Translations under genes and position numbers: made by a program
The notes under the pieces: generated by a model
Databases searched by the model: none
Seen by the model: the letters and a program-made list of their open reading frames with translations, nothing else
What the model was told of the DNA's origin: nothing
Shown here: one piece after another, positions 29,197 through 36,431 of the stretch
Numbering within the stretch: position 1 is the stretch's first letter
Layout of the letters: each line of letters begins with the position of its first letter
Source of the DNA: Lachnospiraceae bacterium MD335
GTDB taxonomy: Bacteria; Bacillota; Clostridia; Lachnospirales; Lachnospiraceae
Length of the DNA stretch: 64,000 nucleotides
Direction: 5' to 3'
Assembly: GCA_000403335.2 (NCBI GenBank)
Contig: KE159628.1
Location: 380,655 to 444,654, forward strand

Positions 29197-29269
29197 GCAC
29201 CGCTAGCTCAGTTGGTAGAGCACCTGACTCTTAATCAGGGTGTCCAGGGTTCGAGCCCCTGGCGGTGCA
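29197..29269 (+). tRNA. tRNA-Lys (anticodon CTT)
   Basis: A 73-base cloverleaf. Acceptor stem GCACCGC pairs with GCGGTGC, the anticodon stem CTGA/TCAG holds loop CTCTTAA with anticodon CTT, the T arm reads CCAGGGTTCGAGCCCCTGG, and the discriminator base is A. CCA is not encoded. The 3' part from the anticodon loop onward is identical to 41636-41683, so it comes from the integrated prophage while the 5' part is chromosomal. The gene is therefore rebuilt intact. Confidence 0.97.
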
Positions 29270-29274
29270 TGAAA
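29227..29274 (+). repeat. Attachment site, tRNA side (48-bp direct repeat)
   Basis: Bases 29227-29274, from the anticodon loop of tRNA-Lys to 5 bases beyond its 3' end, are identical to 41636-41683. They mark crossover by the integrase encoded at 29594-30502. Confidence 0.93.
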
Positions 29275-29277
29275 GCA

Positions 29278-29451
29278 CTATTTTTGAGGCTTTAGCCTTG
29301 GGGATGGTGTTTTTATTTTTGCATAATCTGCTTCCATTTCAATGATTAATTTATCTTCCAGCAGTTCTTTGTAACTGTCGTAACCGTACGACATTGCCTT
29401 TACTTCCAGGTAATCTTCTACCGGTATTTCACCTATGTTTGTCCTGACCAT
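29278..29451 (-). CDS. Small hypothetical protein beside the integrase
   Basis: A 57-residue acidic protein (MVRTNIGEIPVEDYLEVKA at the start, then a YDSYKELLED segment). Small proteins with this kind of sequence occur in clostridial mobile elements, but I know no function. Its place between the attachment site and integrase would suit an excision or control factor; no helix-turn-helix is evident. The start ATG at 29451 is chosen because AAAGGAGG lies just before it; the frame is open to 29466. Confidence 0.5.
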   Translation of the reverse strand: MVRTNIGEIPVEDYLEVKAMSYGYDSYKELLEDKLIIEMEADYAKIKTPSPRLKPQK

Positions 29452-29470
29452 AATCCTCCTTTCCATCCTG

Positions 29471-29540
29471 ATTTGTAATACAAATCTGCCGCAGCATAAC
29501 GCTGATGCGCGCGCTACAGTTTATGATTTGTATTACAAAA
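29471..29540. repeat. Two copies of the ATTTGTAATACAAAT palindrome near the left attachment site
   Basis: ATTTGTAATACAAAT at 29471-29485 and ATTTGTATTACAAAA at 29526-29540 are near-perfect odd palindromes. The same element recurs within the prophage and beside the right end. They could be integrase arm sites or operators. Confidence 0.6.
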
Positions 29541-29593
29541 TACGTTTTCAGACACTCTAACAAAAAATCAGGGTGCCTAAAATCAGGATTTAG

Positions 29594-30502
29594 TTAATAG
29601 CCTTTTGTAAAAAATATTGGATCCAAATGGTACACGTCAACACCCAGCATTTTGCTTTCCGCTGCAAGCTGGCTGTAAATTTTTGTCACGTTATAGTCAC
29701 TGTGTCCCATGAATACGCGTAAAAATTCCAGGTTGCCGCCGCCGATGAGATAGCTTGTCGCAAATGTGTGCCGGAGCAGATGCGCATGCAGCCTCTTTAT
29801 TCCGGATTCCTTTTTCAGTTTTGAAAAGAGATGCTTTATTGCATCTGCCGTCACAGGTTCCCCAGAGCGCAGGGACACAAACAAAAAATTAGAAGACCTG
29901 ACACAAAGCTCCACATAATGATCTATTTCCCTGATTAGAAAATGCGGAATTAATGTAATCCGGCTTTTACACCCCTTACTGTCAAGGATATGTATAATGT
30001 TTCTTTCCCGGTCAATATTCTCATAACGCAGATGCCGCACTTCCTGGGAGCGCAGACCACAGTCTAACATCAGGTGAAACATGCAGTAATTACGCCGTCC
30101 TTTTTCCGTCTGCATGTCAAAACATGCATCAATCTTTTTTACCTCATCAGAATAAAGAACCTCTTTTGGCACAGAGTCATCGGGCGGCATCCTGACGCCC
30201 TTTAAATAGTCCTGGCATATGTCATTCTGATAACAGTATCTTAAATATGCCTTTGCAATACGGCAGTAACTTCGAATTGTGACGTTTCTTATATTCTTTT
30301 TGCGCAGGTAAATGACAAAATCACCAAACAATGCAGTATCCTTAAAATTATCAAATGAAAGCTGTTCAATATCCCTGCCGCCTACGGTTTGCAGATAATC
30401 AAAGAAAACCTTCAAGTGACCTTCATAAGAACGCAGCGTTTCAGGAGAACAGTAGACCGATCTATTCCGCATGAACATGTCATATGTATCCTTAATCGTC
30501 AT
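29594..30502 (-). CDS. Prophage tyrosine integrase
   Basis: A 302-residue tyrosine recombinase. An N-terminal SAM-like core-binding domain (about 1-95) precedes the catalytic domain with Arg in LDCGLRSQEVRHL, HxxR in LHAHLLRHTFATS, GHSDYNVTKIYSQL for the His-Thr pair and the nucleophile Tyr. It should integrate the circular phage DNA into the tRNA-Lys site about 300 bases away, toward which it is transcribed. The frame opens at 30517, but the ATG at 30502 has GGAG at good distance. Its start overlaps the end of the initiator gene, so the two are likely cotranslated. Confidence 0.93.
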   Translation of the reverse strand: MTIKDTYDMFMRNRSVYCSPETLRSYEGHLKVFFDYLQTVGGRDIEQLSFDNFKDTALFGDFVIYLRKKNIRNVTIRSYCRIAKAYLRYCYQNDICQDYLKGVRMPPDDSVPKEVLYSDEVKKIDACFDMQTEKGRRNYCMFHLMLDCGLRSQEVRHLRYENIDRERNIIHILDSKGCKSRITLIPHFLIREIDHYVELCVRSSNFLFVSLRSGEPVTADAIKHLFSKLKKESGIKRLHAHLLRHTFATSYLIGGGNLEFLRVFMGHSDYNVTKIYSQLAAESKMLGVDVYHLDPIFFTKGY

Positions 30503-32120
30503 CTTCAAGCGCTCCATTCCTAAAGTTTTTCACACTTTCATAATTATATATTTCTCCTGTATCCTCATCCAGCAGACGGAAGCGGTGCAGATCTCCGCCC
30601 TCATACACTCCGGAAAGCTCCTCCGGATTAAACTGCCGCAGCTTCTTTGACTTATAAAGCATCGCATTATAAATATCATTATCATTCATTTTCAAAAGTG
30701 CTTCATAGGCATCCTGAATGGGACTGTCTTCATTCAGTCCCCTTGAATAAATGCCGAGCGTAATCGCAGAACAAAGTACACGTTTTTTCATAGCGTCAAT
30801 ATTCAGTTTCCTGTTATAGTTCCGGACAAGACGCGCCTGCTCCGAAGTCATCCGCATATCAATGCAGCGTGTCCTGCGTAATGCTTCCCAAAATCCGCAT
30901 AACGGGCGGCGTGACTTCTTTCCGTCCCCGGTCTTTTCCACCATCCGGAACACCTTATTTGTAAGATAGTCAATAATAATCTTACGATTATCAAAATACT
31001 GGTAGACGCGCGCGCATTCACCGAACTGTGAATAATCCTTGAACGGAATAAGCTCATAGCTTTTGCTGTGCCTGCGCATTGTTTGGTATTCAACATTTAC
31101 AACCAGGTTTATTTTGGGTGTCAGTTCATCCGCAAGCTTAATTAAATCATCTTCATTAACCTGAACCGTGCCGTCAAGTATCCTGCTGACTTTCTCCAAA
31201 TTTACAGGATCTGTTCCATGCTCTTTATAAAATTCAAGCCGTGCGTAAAACCTGTAAAACCAGTTTTTCTTTTCATAACATTTTTCATATACATATTTAT
31301 CATATTCGTTAATAAGACCGTTCATTTTCCAAACCTGGAAAAACCACGGCTTGTAATTCTGCTCAATTACCTCACGCGTTTTCAGATAAATTCTGATGAA
31401 CACTTTATCGGAGCGTTTACCAAGCGCAACATAATCAATCTCGTAATCTTCCGAACCTACTTTGTTTGTAACATATGTCGCATTCTTGAAACGGTCAACG
31501 CGCATCTTGTAAAAGCTTTCCGGTGCAAAGAACTTTTCGGGATTGTTCAGAAAATTCGTATGCCAGCAGTAATCAATTCTGTTTTCCTTGACTTCTGAAA
31601 TCTCAAGACCGAAAAATTTGGCAAAACTCTGCACGTATCTGTACGAATTTTCAAAACTGTCGCGTACTCCATACTGCCACAGCATGTAACTGCGCAGCTG
31701 TACGATGCATTCCGCCGTCACGGACTCGCCGCCGTCTCCGGCTTTTGGGACGGAAGGCGCTATAAAAATATCGAAATACTCAGGGTACGAAATACAAATA
31801 TTATAAAAACGCGAAAACGTAACGGGTCTTAATACAAGATTTTTGTCAATGTCTTTCAGATAGAAATCACCTGTCTCCGGATCATCACTGTCAAATATGT
31901 AGCGGTACTTTACATCAAAGTATCTGCGGAGCCGGAGGACATTCTTGTCTTTTGTCCTTGCACGAAAGTCGTTTTTAAATTTTACGCTGTAATAAAATGT
32001 ATCTACATTATGCAGAAAAGAAGTTTTTGTAAAAGAAAACCATTCTTCCATACTTTGCGGATCCATTTCCATTTCTTTAAACAATAAATTATCCGTGTTG
32101 TTATGCTTATCAATCATCAC
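30492..32120 (-). CDS. Putative rolling-circle replication initiator (Rep_trans-like)
   Basis: A 542-residue soluble protein. Segments in order recall the Rep_trans replication-initiation family: SEVKENRIDYCWHTNFL near residue 190, YVALGKRSDKVFIRIYLKTRE near 245 and FYRFYARLEFYKEHG near 290. These would correspond to the strand with the RiDi motif, the GxxxSxxxIRxYdKxxE block and the RxE block. Such proteins nick the double-strand origin and stay bound to the 5' end. The gene precedes the integrase and follows the morphogenesis block. Start is GTG at 32120 with GAGGT upstream. Family placement is by motif impression only; the C-terminal 200 residues match nothing I know. Confidence 0.6.
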   Translation of the reverse strand: MMIDKHNNTDNLLFKEMEMDPQSMEEWFSFTKTSFLHNVDTFYYSVKFKNDFRARTKDKNVLRLRRYFDVKYRYIFDSDDPETGDFYLKDIDKNLVLRPVTFSRFYNICISYPEYFDIFIAPSVPKAGDGGESVTAECIVQLRSYMLWQYGVRDSFENSYRYVQSFAKFFGLEISEVKENRIDYCWHTNFLNNPEKFFAPESFYKMRVDRFKNATYVTNKVGSEDYEIDYVALGKRSDKVFIRIYLKTREVIEQNYKPWFFQVWKMNGLINEYDKYVYEKCYEKKNWFYRFYARLEFYKEHGTDPVNLEKVSRILDGTVQVNEDDLIKLADELTPKINLVVNVEYQTMRRHSKSYELIPFKDYSQFGECARVYQYFDNRKIIIDYLTNKVFRMVEKTGDGKKSRRPLCGFWEALRRTRCIDMRMTSEQARLVRNYNRKLNIDAMKKRVLCSAITLGIYSRGLNEDSPIQDAYEALLKMNDNDIYNAMLYKSKKLRQFNPEELSGVYEGGDLHRFRLLDEDTGEIYNYESVKNFRNGALEDDD

Positions 32121-32315
32121 TATTAATACCTCATCAATCTCTATTTTTCAGTTGTAATACAAATAGTTTACATAATGTCCGTTTGGGGAAAACGCAATTT
32201 CCCCAAACGAGTTAGTTTAAACTGACTTTCAGTATTCATGGGCTTTTGCCCTCATTTTTTGCCTGTATTACATTGGATTTTGAGACCACGTATTACAGGC
32301 TGTGGAGCCGGGAAA

Positions 32316-32381
32316 AAGCCCCCGCTCCGCGCATGTCCGCGCCGCGGGGCGGCGCGGGCATGCTTTCCGGAGCGGGGGCTT
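32316..32381 (-). terminator. GC-rich terminator after the Zot gene
   Basis: AAGCCCCCGCTCCG (32316-32329) pairs with CGGAGCGGGGGCTT (32368-32381), and the interior folds again on GCATG and CGCGCCG/CGGCGCG arms. On the minus strand it lies directly after the Zot stop and is followed by T-rich sequence, so it probably separates the structural operon from replication genes. The 265-base gap to 32120 also holds TTGTAATACAAAT-type repeats near 32152, 32264 and 32292. Confidence 0.8.
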
Positions 32382-32385
32382 CTTT

Positions 32386-33258
32386 CTACCTTTTTGAATT
32401 CTGAATGTTTATTTTAACCGTCCGGTCTTCCGAAATGGGATTATTCTCCTGAAAGCCTGATTGTGACAACGAGTCCACAACACTCCATGTATCATAGGAA
32501 TCACGCAGTCGGTCAGAATGCACAAAGCAGTACATGCCGCGGTATTTCAGTTCCTTAACATCACCGTCATTATCAATTACCGGCTCCCTCCTCACGACAA
32601 TGGTAAGGACTCCCGCAAGCGTCATGCACTGCCTTATTTCCGCGCACTGGGAACGGATCGGCTTCGCCAGCAAATAAAAGTTCTGCGCGGTACCTAAAAT
32701 AACACGGCGGTTTTTCCTCATCTGCGTAATGACCCCGAGCATTTCCGGGGGAAAGTTCCGGCTTTGGTTGGAACTGAACCAGTTCTGAAGCTCATCCATA
32801 ATGACGACAATACCTTTATGCCCGTTCTTATAATTCACAAGCTGCTTCCAGTGCACAAGCTTTTCATCCTGGTACGCGAATTTCGTATTACTCAGGCACT
32901 TTGCCTTTGGGTATGTATCAAGAAGCTCAATTGCATACTGCATCACCGCAGAGGTCTTGCCGTTTCCCTGCCTTCCGGTAAAAATAATCAGCCCCTGCGG
33001 ACGGAAAAAGTCAGGCTCCCTTTTGTAGATGTCATCGACGTAACGCCGCGGGGCATCCCAAAAGAGACGCAGGAACAAAGAGCGCGGCTTTATCCTCCTT
33101 ACGCTGCCGCGCTTAACACGGTCTCCCATGATCCAGCGCACGCCGTACCAAAAGAACACCGCCGCAACATAATAGCCTATAAACAGAAATACCGCAATAA
33201 ACGGTATCTTAAAAATGGACAGGATTATGCCCATAATCTGTGCAAACATGTCAAACAT
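32386..33258 (-). CDS. Zot/pI-like phage morphogenesis ATPase
   Basis: A 290-residue protein, the hallmark gene of the element. One or two membrane helices occupy residues 8-40, then comes a P-loop NTPase domain with Walker A GRQGNGKT at 95-102 and a Walker B with IVVIMDELQNWF (Asp155-Glu156). FPPEMLGVITQMRKNRRVILG and TAQNFYLLAKPIRSQC match the Zot pattern in which a conserved Arg and a late Gln segment follow Walker B. Zot/pI proteins use ATP at the membrane to extrude ssDNA into coat protein. Here the membrane part is N-terminal and there is no C-terminal extracytoplasmic domain, unlike classical pI. AAAGGAG precedes the start. Confidence 0.82.
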   Translation of the reverse strand: MFDMFAQIMGIILSIFKIPFIAVFLFIGYYVAAVFFWYGVRWIMGDRVKRGSVRRIKPRSLFLRLFWDAPRRYVDDIYKREPDFFRPQGLIIFTGRQGNGKTSAVMQYAIELLDTYPKAKCLSNTKFAYQDEKLVHWKQLVNYKNGHKGIVVIMDELQNWFSSNQSRNFPPEMLGVITQMRKNRRVILGTAQNFYLLAKPIRSQCAEIRQCMTLAGVLTIVVRREPVIDNDGDVKELKYRGMYCFVHSDRLRDSYDTWSVVDSLSQSGFQENNPISEDRTVKINIQNSKR

Positions 33259-33260
33259 AA

Positions 33261-33446
33261 TTAATCTCCTTTTCCATGCATTTCATCAAAAAACCTGCAT
33301 TTCCAATTACAGCATTTCCTACAGTTTCCCTTACACCACAGATATTTGAATTCCGTCATCAAATAAGTAAAACTCCATCCAAGAAAATTGGCTATGAAAC
33401 TGATTAAATAGCCTATGATTACCAATTGCCAAACCGAAAAATCCAC
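33261..33446 (-). CDS. Small membrane protein with Cys cluster
   Basis: A 61-residue protein with one membrane segment (residues 6-30) followed by WCKGNCRKCCNWKCRFF, five cysteines in 13 residues, which would be cytoplasmic or surface-exposed depending on topology. It could bind a metal or form disulfides. Start is GTG at 33446 with AGAGGTGG upstream. It ends two bases before the Zot gene start, so it belongs to the morphogenesis operon. No homologue is known to me; a minor coat or assembly protein is a guess. Confidence 0.6.
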   Translation of the reverse strand: MDFSVWQLVIIGYLISFIANFLGWSFTYLMTEFKYLWCKGNCRKCCNWKCRFFDEMHGKGD

Positions 33447-33468
33447 AATATTCCACCTCTTTCAATTC

Positions 33469-33528
33469 AATTTGTAATACAAATTCCGGCGCCGGCTGTC
33501 CTTCCGGGATACCGTTTTGTAATACAAA
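33469..33528. repeat. Two copies of the TTTGTAATACAAA palindrome inside the structural operon
   Basis: AATTTGTAATACAAATT (33469-33485) and TTTGTAATACAAA (33516-33528) are perfect odd palindromes in the 120-base gap between two small membrane-protein genes. A GC-rich inverted repeat (CCGGCGCCGG) lies between them. Confidence 0.65.
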
Positions 33529-33565
33529 TATTTAATGCTGCTGTTAATCCTGAAGAAAATTTATA

Positions 33566-33814
33566 TTACAAAAGCGGCAACAGATCCCATATGGTTTTAA
33601 TAACAGCCACAGTAATGCGAAAGATAATAACTGCTACTATAATACTAAAAATAACCTGAAGCCCGCTCATGGGAAGGATGAAGAAAATAAAAGCAACAAA
33701 ATCATGGATGAATTCATATACAGTTGTACTTATATTAAATCTTAACGGTTCATGAGCGCCGAATAAATACATAAAAACATTATATATAAGTCCTATAACT
33801 GCATCAATTACCAC
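33566..33814 (-). CDS. Small two-helix membrane protein (pVI-like position)
   Basis: An 82-residue protein with two or three hydrophobic segments (about 2-18, 36-50 and 52-72). It sits directly after the pIII-like gene and before the Zot gene, where filamentous phages carry their minor coat protein pVI, and its size suits that role. Sequence alone does not prove it. Start GTG at 33814 is preferred because AAGGAGG lies seven bases before it, whereas the ATG at 33820 touches the ribosome site. Confidence 0.6.
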   Translation of the reverse strand: MVIDAVIGLIYNVFMYLFGAHEPLRFNISTTVYEFIHDFVAFIFFILPMSGLQVIFSIIVAVIIFRITVAVIKTIWDLLPLL

Positions 33815-33826
33815 ATTCATACCTCC

Positions 33827-36091
33827 TTAATCTTTAAATTTTCCGGTAAATCTGCCATATACACCGCCAAAAGTATAACTGCGGTTGATTTTATGAAGAT
33901 CTGCGTAATTCTTTCTGATTTCTGCATCCAAAGCCATCCCTTCAACCCTCTGCGGAGTAAAAAATCCCCCGACAGTTCCGTTGATAATTCCAGGCAAAAG
34001 GACAAACATGCGCCAAATAAAGAAAACCCACGCAAAAGCAAGAATAATTTTATCACCAAAATCCTTATACTCTGCATACCAGCTGACATCAATGATAATA
34101 TAGCTGCCAGTGCCGTAGTTGTATTTTTTTGACTTAGGTTTTCCTATTGGTATCTTTAATATGGGACTCGGCGTAATTCCGAACACGGATTTTTTAAATT
34201 CAGTAACGATATCCTCCATATCCTCTGTAAACTTAAAGTACTCCTGCATTTCCCCAACCTTTTCAAGAGTAGCTGCTTCATTGGGAACAAATACATCCGT
34301 TATGACTCCGTTTACTGAATCAGAAATAACATTACCAAGTACCAAATAATCTTCCTGAACCGTTATTTCATACGAAGGATTAAGGGTAATGGCAGGAGCC
34401 TCCACAAATACATCAGGAACGGTTATTTCAGGAATTTTAATTTCAGGTATGTTAATGGTAATCGCTTCAACCGCAGACGCTATATCCTGCGGCAGTGAAA
34501 TTATTCGTTCTGTCACTTCCCCAACATCGGGAAACACCTCCACAAGCGCATCTGTTATTACTGTAGGAAACGCATCAACAAGTCCATTAACCATTATTCC
34601 CGGCAGTACAGTTACTCCCTGTGCAAGCTCCTCCAGCCCAGGAAGCGTTATAGAACCGCTTAATGCACCTGCTATTCCCTCAGGAATTTCCATCATAAGT
34701 TTATATATGTCACTTACGGCAGTCGCACTTTTTCCGATGTTTGTCGATATGGTATGGATTGTTGACGATATTTTGTTCATTGCCTCAAGGACATTTTTAT
34801 TCTGCTGAATAAGCGTTTCCTGATTGACTACGCTCTCCTCATACCAGTCATCCAATGTTGCTGATAGCGTGCTTATATACTCAAGAAATGCCGATAAGTC
34901 CGTCCAATCAAAACCCGTGTAGTCTGATTCGGGAATGCTAAAATCCACGTATCCGCTACTGGGAAGCACTGGTGCTATGGAAGGATTGTAAAAAATATTT
35001 TTTGTCACCGTTTTATAGGTATAGAGAATACGTAACATTTCTACCGTAAAAAAATTCCAGCTTATTGTGCAACCTTTAGCATAAGCTCTCTGATAGTTAC
35101 ATGTATACCAACTATTTAAAGAATTATTTTTAAAACTAGAATAACCTGGAAGAAAACCATTCTCATGAACCGTCCATGAATCTGCAGAATGGTCGTATCT
35201 GTAATATTTTGGTGTATACTTTGGAAGACCGTTCAAATAAGACAGAAAAGAAGACGAATCCCGCACGCCATTTTGGTTAATTAAATTTTTATAATTTGCA
35301 TTGGAAACTATATTTACGCTTTCTCTTCCTAACCAAGAAGCCTTGCTGGCAACAATGGAATAATTCATTGGTATGGGTGTTATCGCAGTAACCGATCCCG
35401 ATGCATAAATTAGAAAATAATACTCACTGTCAGAATATCCCTGCGAAGTCAAATAATTATACGCCCCATCAATCGCAAAATAACTGTCGATGTCCGACAT
35501 GGAACTAACAGAAGGGATCGTTTCCACCGTTGTTGTAATAGACGTCATGTATTCAAAATTTACATTGACTTTTCCAGCCTCCTCATCGGACTCCGCAATA
35601 ACAAGGTCATTTTCTTCGCTTTCAAGCCATACCTTTACCGCATTTCTAGCTGCAGTAATCAGTCCCGCCGTAAGACCGACACTGATTCCCTTATTAAGCT
35701 TATTATCATCATCAACATTACCTTTACCGCCTTTAATAACACGAAAGCCACTGGATGATGTATACGAATAATTATCAGGCAAACTGCTTTCCCCAACTGC
35801 TTTCTGCCAATCATTTGCATCCGCAAGTGCTTTCATAACTTCCGAGTTTTCCTTTATTGCCCGCTCAAGAGACTCATGTGCAATGGAGTTCTTTTCAATA
35901 CGGATACTGGTTTCATATCCTGCGTACACTAAGCCCGCTGACATCAAAAGACTCATAACAATATCTTTCAATGCAAGCCCTCCGACAACCGCTAAATCCG
36001 CCGCCTGCGCCTGAATATACGAAGTCAATGGCGCGCTTACTATCATGAATGCCGACATGATGATGCATGTCAGCCGTTTTATTTTTTTCAT
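33827..36091 (-). CDS. Large secreted, membrane-anchored pIII-like protein
   Basis: A 754-residue protein with a signal peptide (MKKIKRLTCIIMSAFMIV, cleavage likely after QAQA near 30), a long extracellular region rich in Ser, Thr, Tyr and Ile, and a C-terminal membrane helix near 680-703 (IILAFAWVFFIWRMFVLLPG) followed by a short basic cytoplasmic tail. Residues of about 570-600 contain a short IPEIKIPEITVPDVF repeat. This plan fits pIII of filamentous phages, which binds the host and ends virion release. It precedes a pVI-like gene and the Zot gene, as in Ff-type phages. The frame is open to 36235, but GGGGGTG and the signal peptide place the start at 36091. No close family is recognised. 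Confidence 0.7.
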   Translation of the reverse strand: MKKIKRLTCIIMSAFMIVSAPLTSYIQAQAADLAVVGGLALKDIVMSLLMSAGLVYAGYETSIRIEKNSIAHESLERAIKENSEVMKALADANDWQKAVGESSLPDNYSYTSSSGFRVIKGGKGNVDDDNKLNKGISVGLTAGLITAARNAVKVWLESEENDLVIAESDEEAGKVNVNFEYMTSITTTVETIPSVSSMSDIDSYFAIDGAYNYLTSQGYSDSEYYFLIYASGSVTAITPIPMNYSIVASKASWLGRESVNIVSNANYKNLINQNGVRDSSSFLSYLNGLPKYTPKYYRYDHSADSWTVHENGFLPGYSSFKNNSLNSWYTCNYQRAYAKGCTISWNFFTVEMLRILYTYKTVTKNIFYNPSIAPVLPSSGYVDFSIPESDYTGFDWTDLSAFLEYISTLSATLDDWYEESVVNQETLIQQNKNVLEAMNKISSTIHTISTNIGKSATAVSDIYKLMMEIPEGIAGALSGSITLPGLEELAQGVTVLPGIMVNGLVDAFPTVITDALVEVFPDVGEVTERIISLPQDIASAVEAITINIPEIKIPEITVPDVFVEAPAITLNPSYEITVQEDYLVLGNVISDSVNGVITDVFVPNEAATLEKVGEMQEYFKFTEDMEDIVTEFKKSVFGITPSPILKIPIGKPKSKKYNYGTGSYIIIDVSWYAEYKDFGDKIILAFAWVFFIWRMFVLLPGIINGTVGGFFTPQRVEGMALDAEIRKNYADLHKINRSYTFGGVYGRFTGKFKD

Positions 36092-36156
36092 TTCCTGTTC
36101 ACCCCCGTTTTTCTGTAAAAGAAAAGGGCACTGCCGAAGCAATACCCTCCCTGACA

Positions 36157-36369
36157 CTAGGCAGCATGAAGAACACTCTGTATGAAGCTGATGCCTTTGC
36201 GCAGTCCGATAAATGAAATCATTACAGGAATGCACACGGGCAGGAGTGCAATCACTTCATCAAGTACGCCGTTCATCATGTCCGCGGTCACGACGCTTGC
36301 TATTTTTCCCGTTGCCGACGCCGCGCTCTGCGATGCCCTGACAACAGGCGCTATTACAAAACCCGTCAT
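36157..36369 (-). CDS. Major coat protein candidate (pVIII-like)
   Basis: A 70-residue, almost wholly helical protein. An Ala/Ser-rich amphipathic part (1-35) leads to one acidic turn (GVLDEV), a membrane helix (IALLPVCIPVMISFIGL, about 40-56) and a basic pair (RK) with a short tail. This matches the size and order of filamentous-phage coat subunits. No classical signal peptide is visible, so insertion would be by an uncleaved route. AAGGAGG with seven-base spacing is among the strongest ribosome sites in the element, fitting high expression. Similar small proteins are frequent in Clostridia elements, in my recollection. Confidence 0.6.
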   Translation of the reverse strand: MTGFVIAPVVRASQSAASATGKIASVVTADMMNGVLDEVIALLPVCIPVMISFIGLRKGISFIQSVLHAA

Positions 36370-36431
36370 GTTAAAACCTCCTTCTAAACCATTGAATTGT
36401 TACTGTATATCATAAATTGCGCAAATATGAC

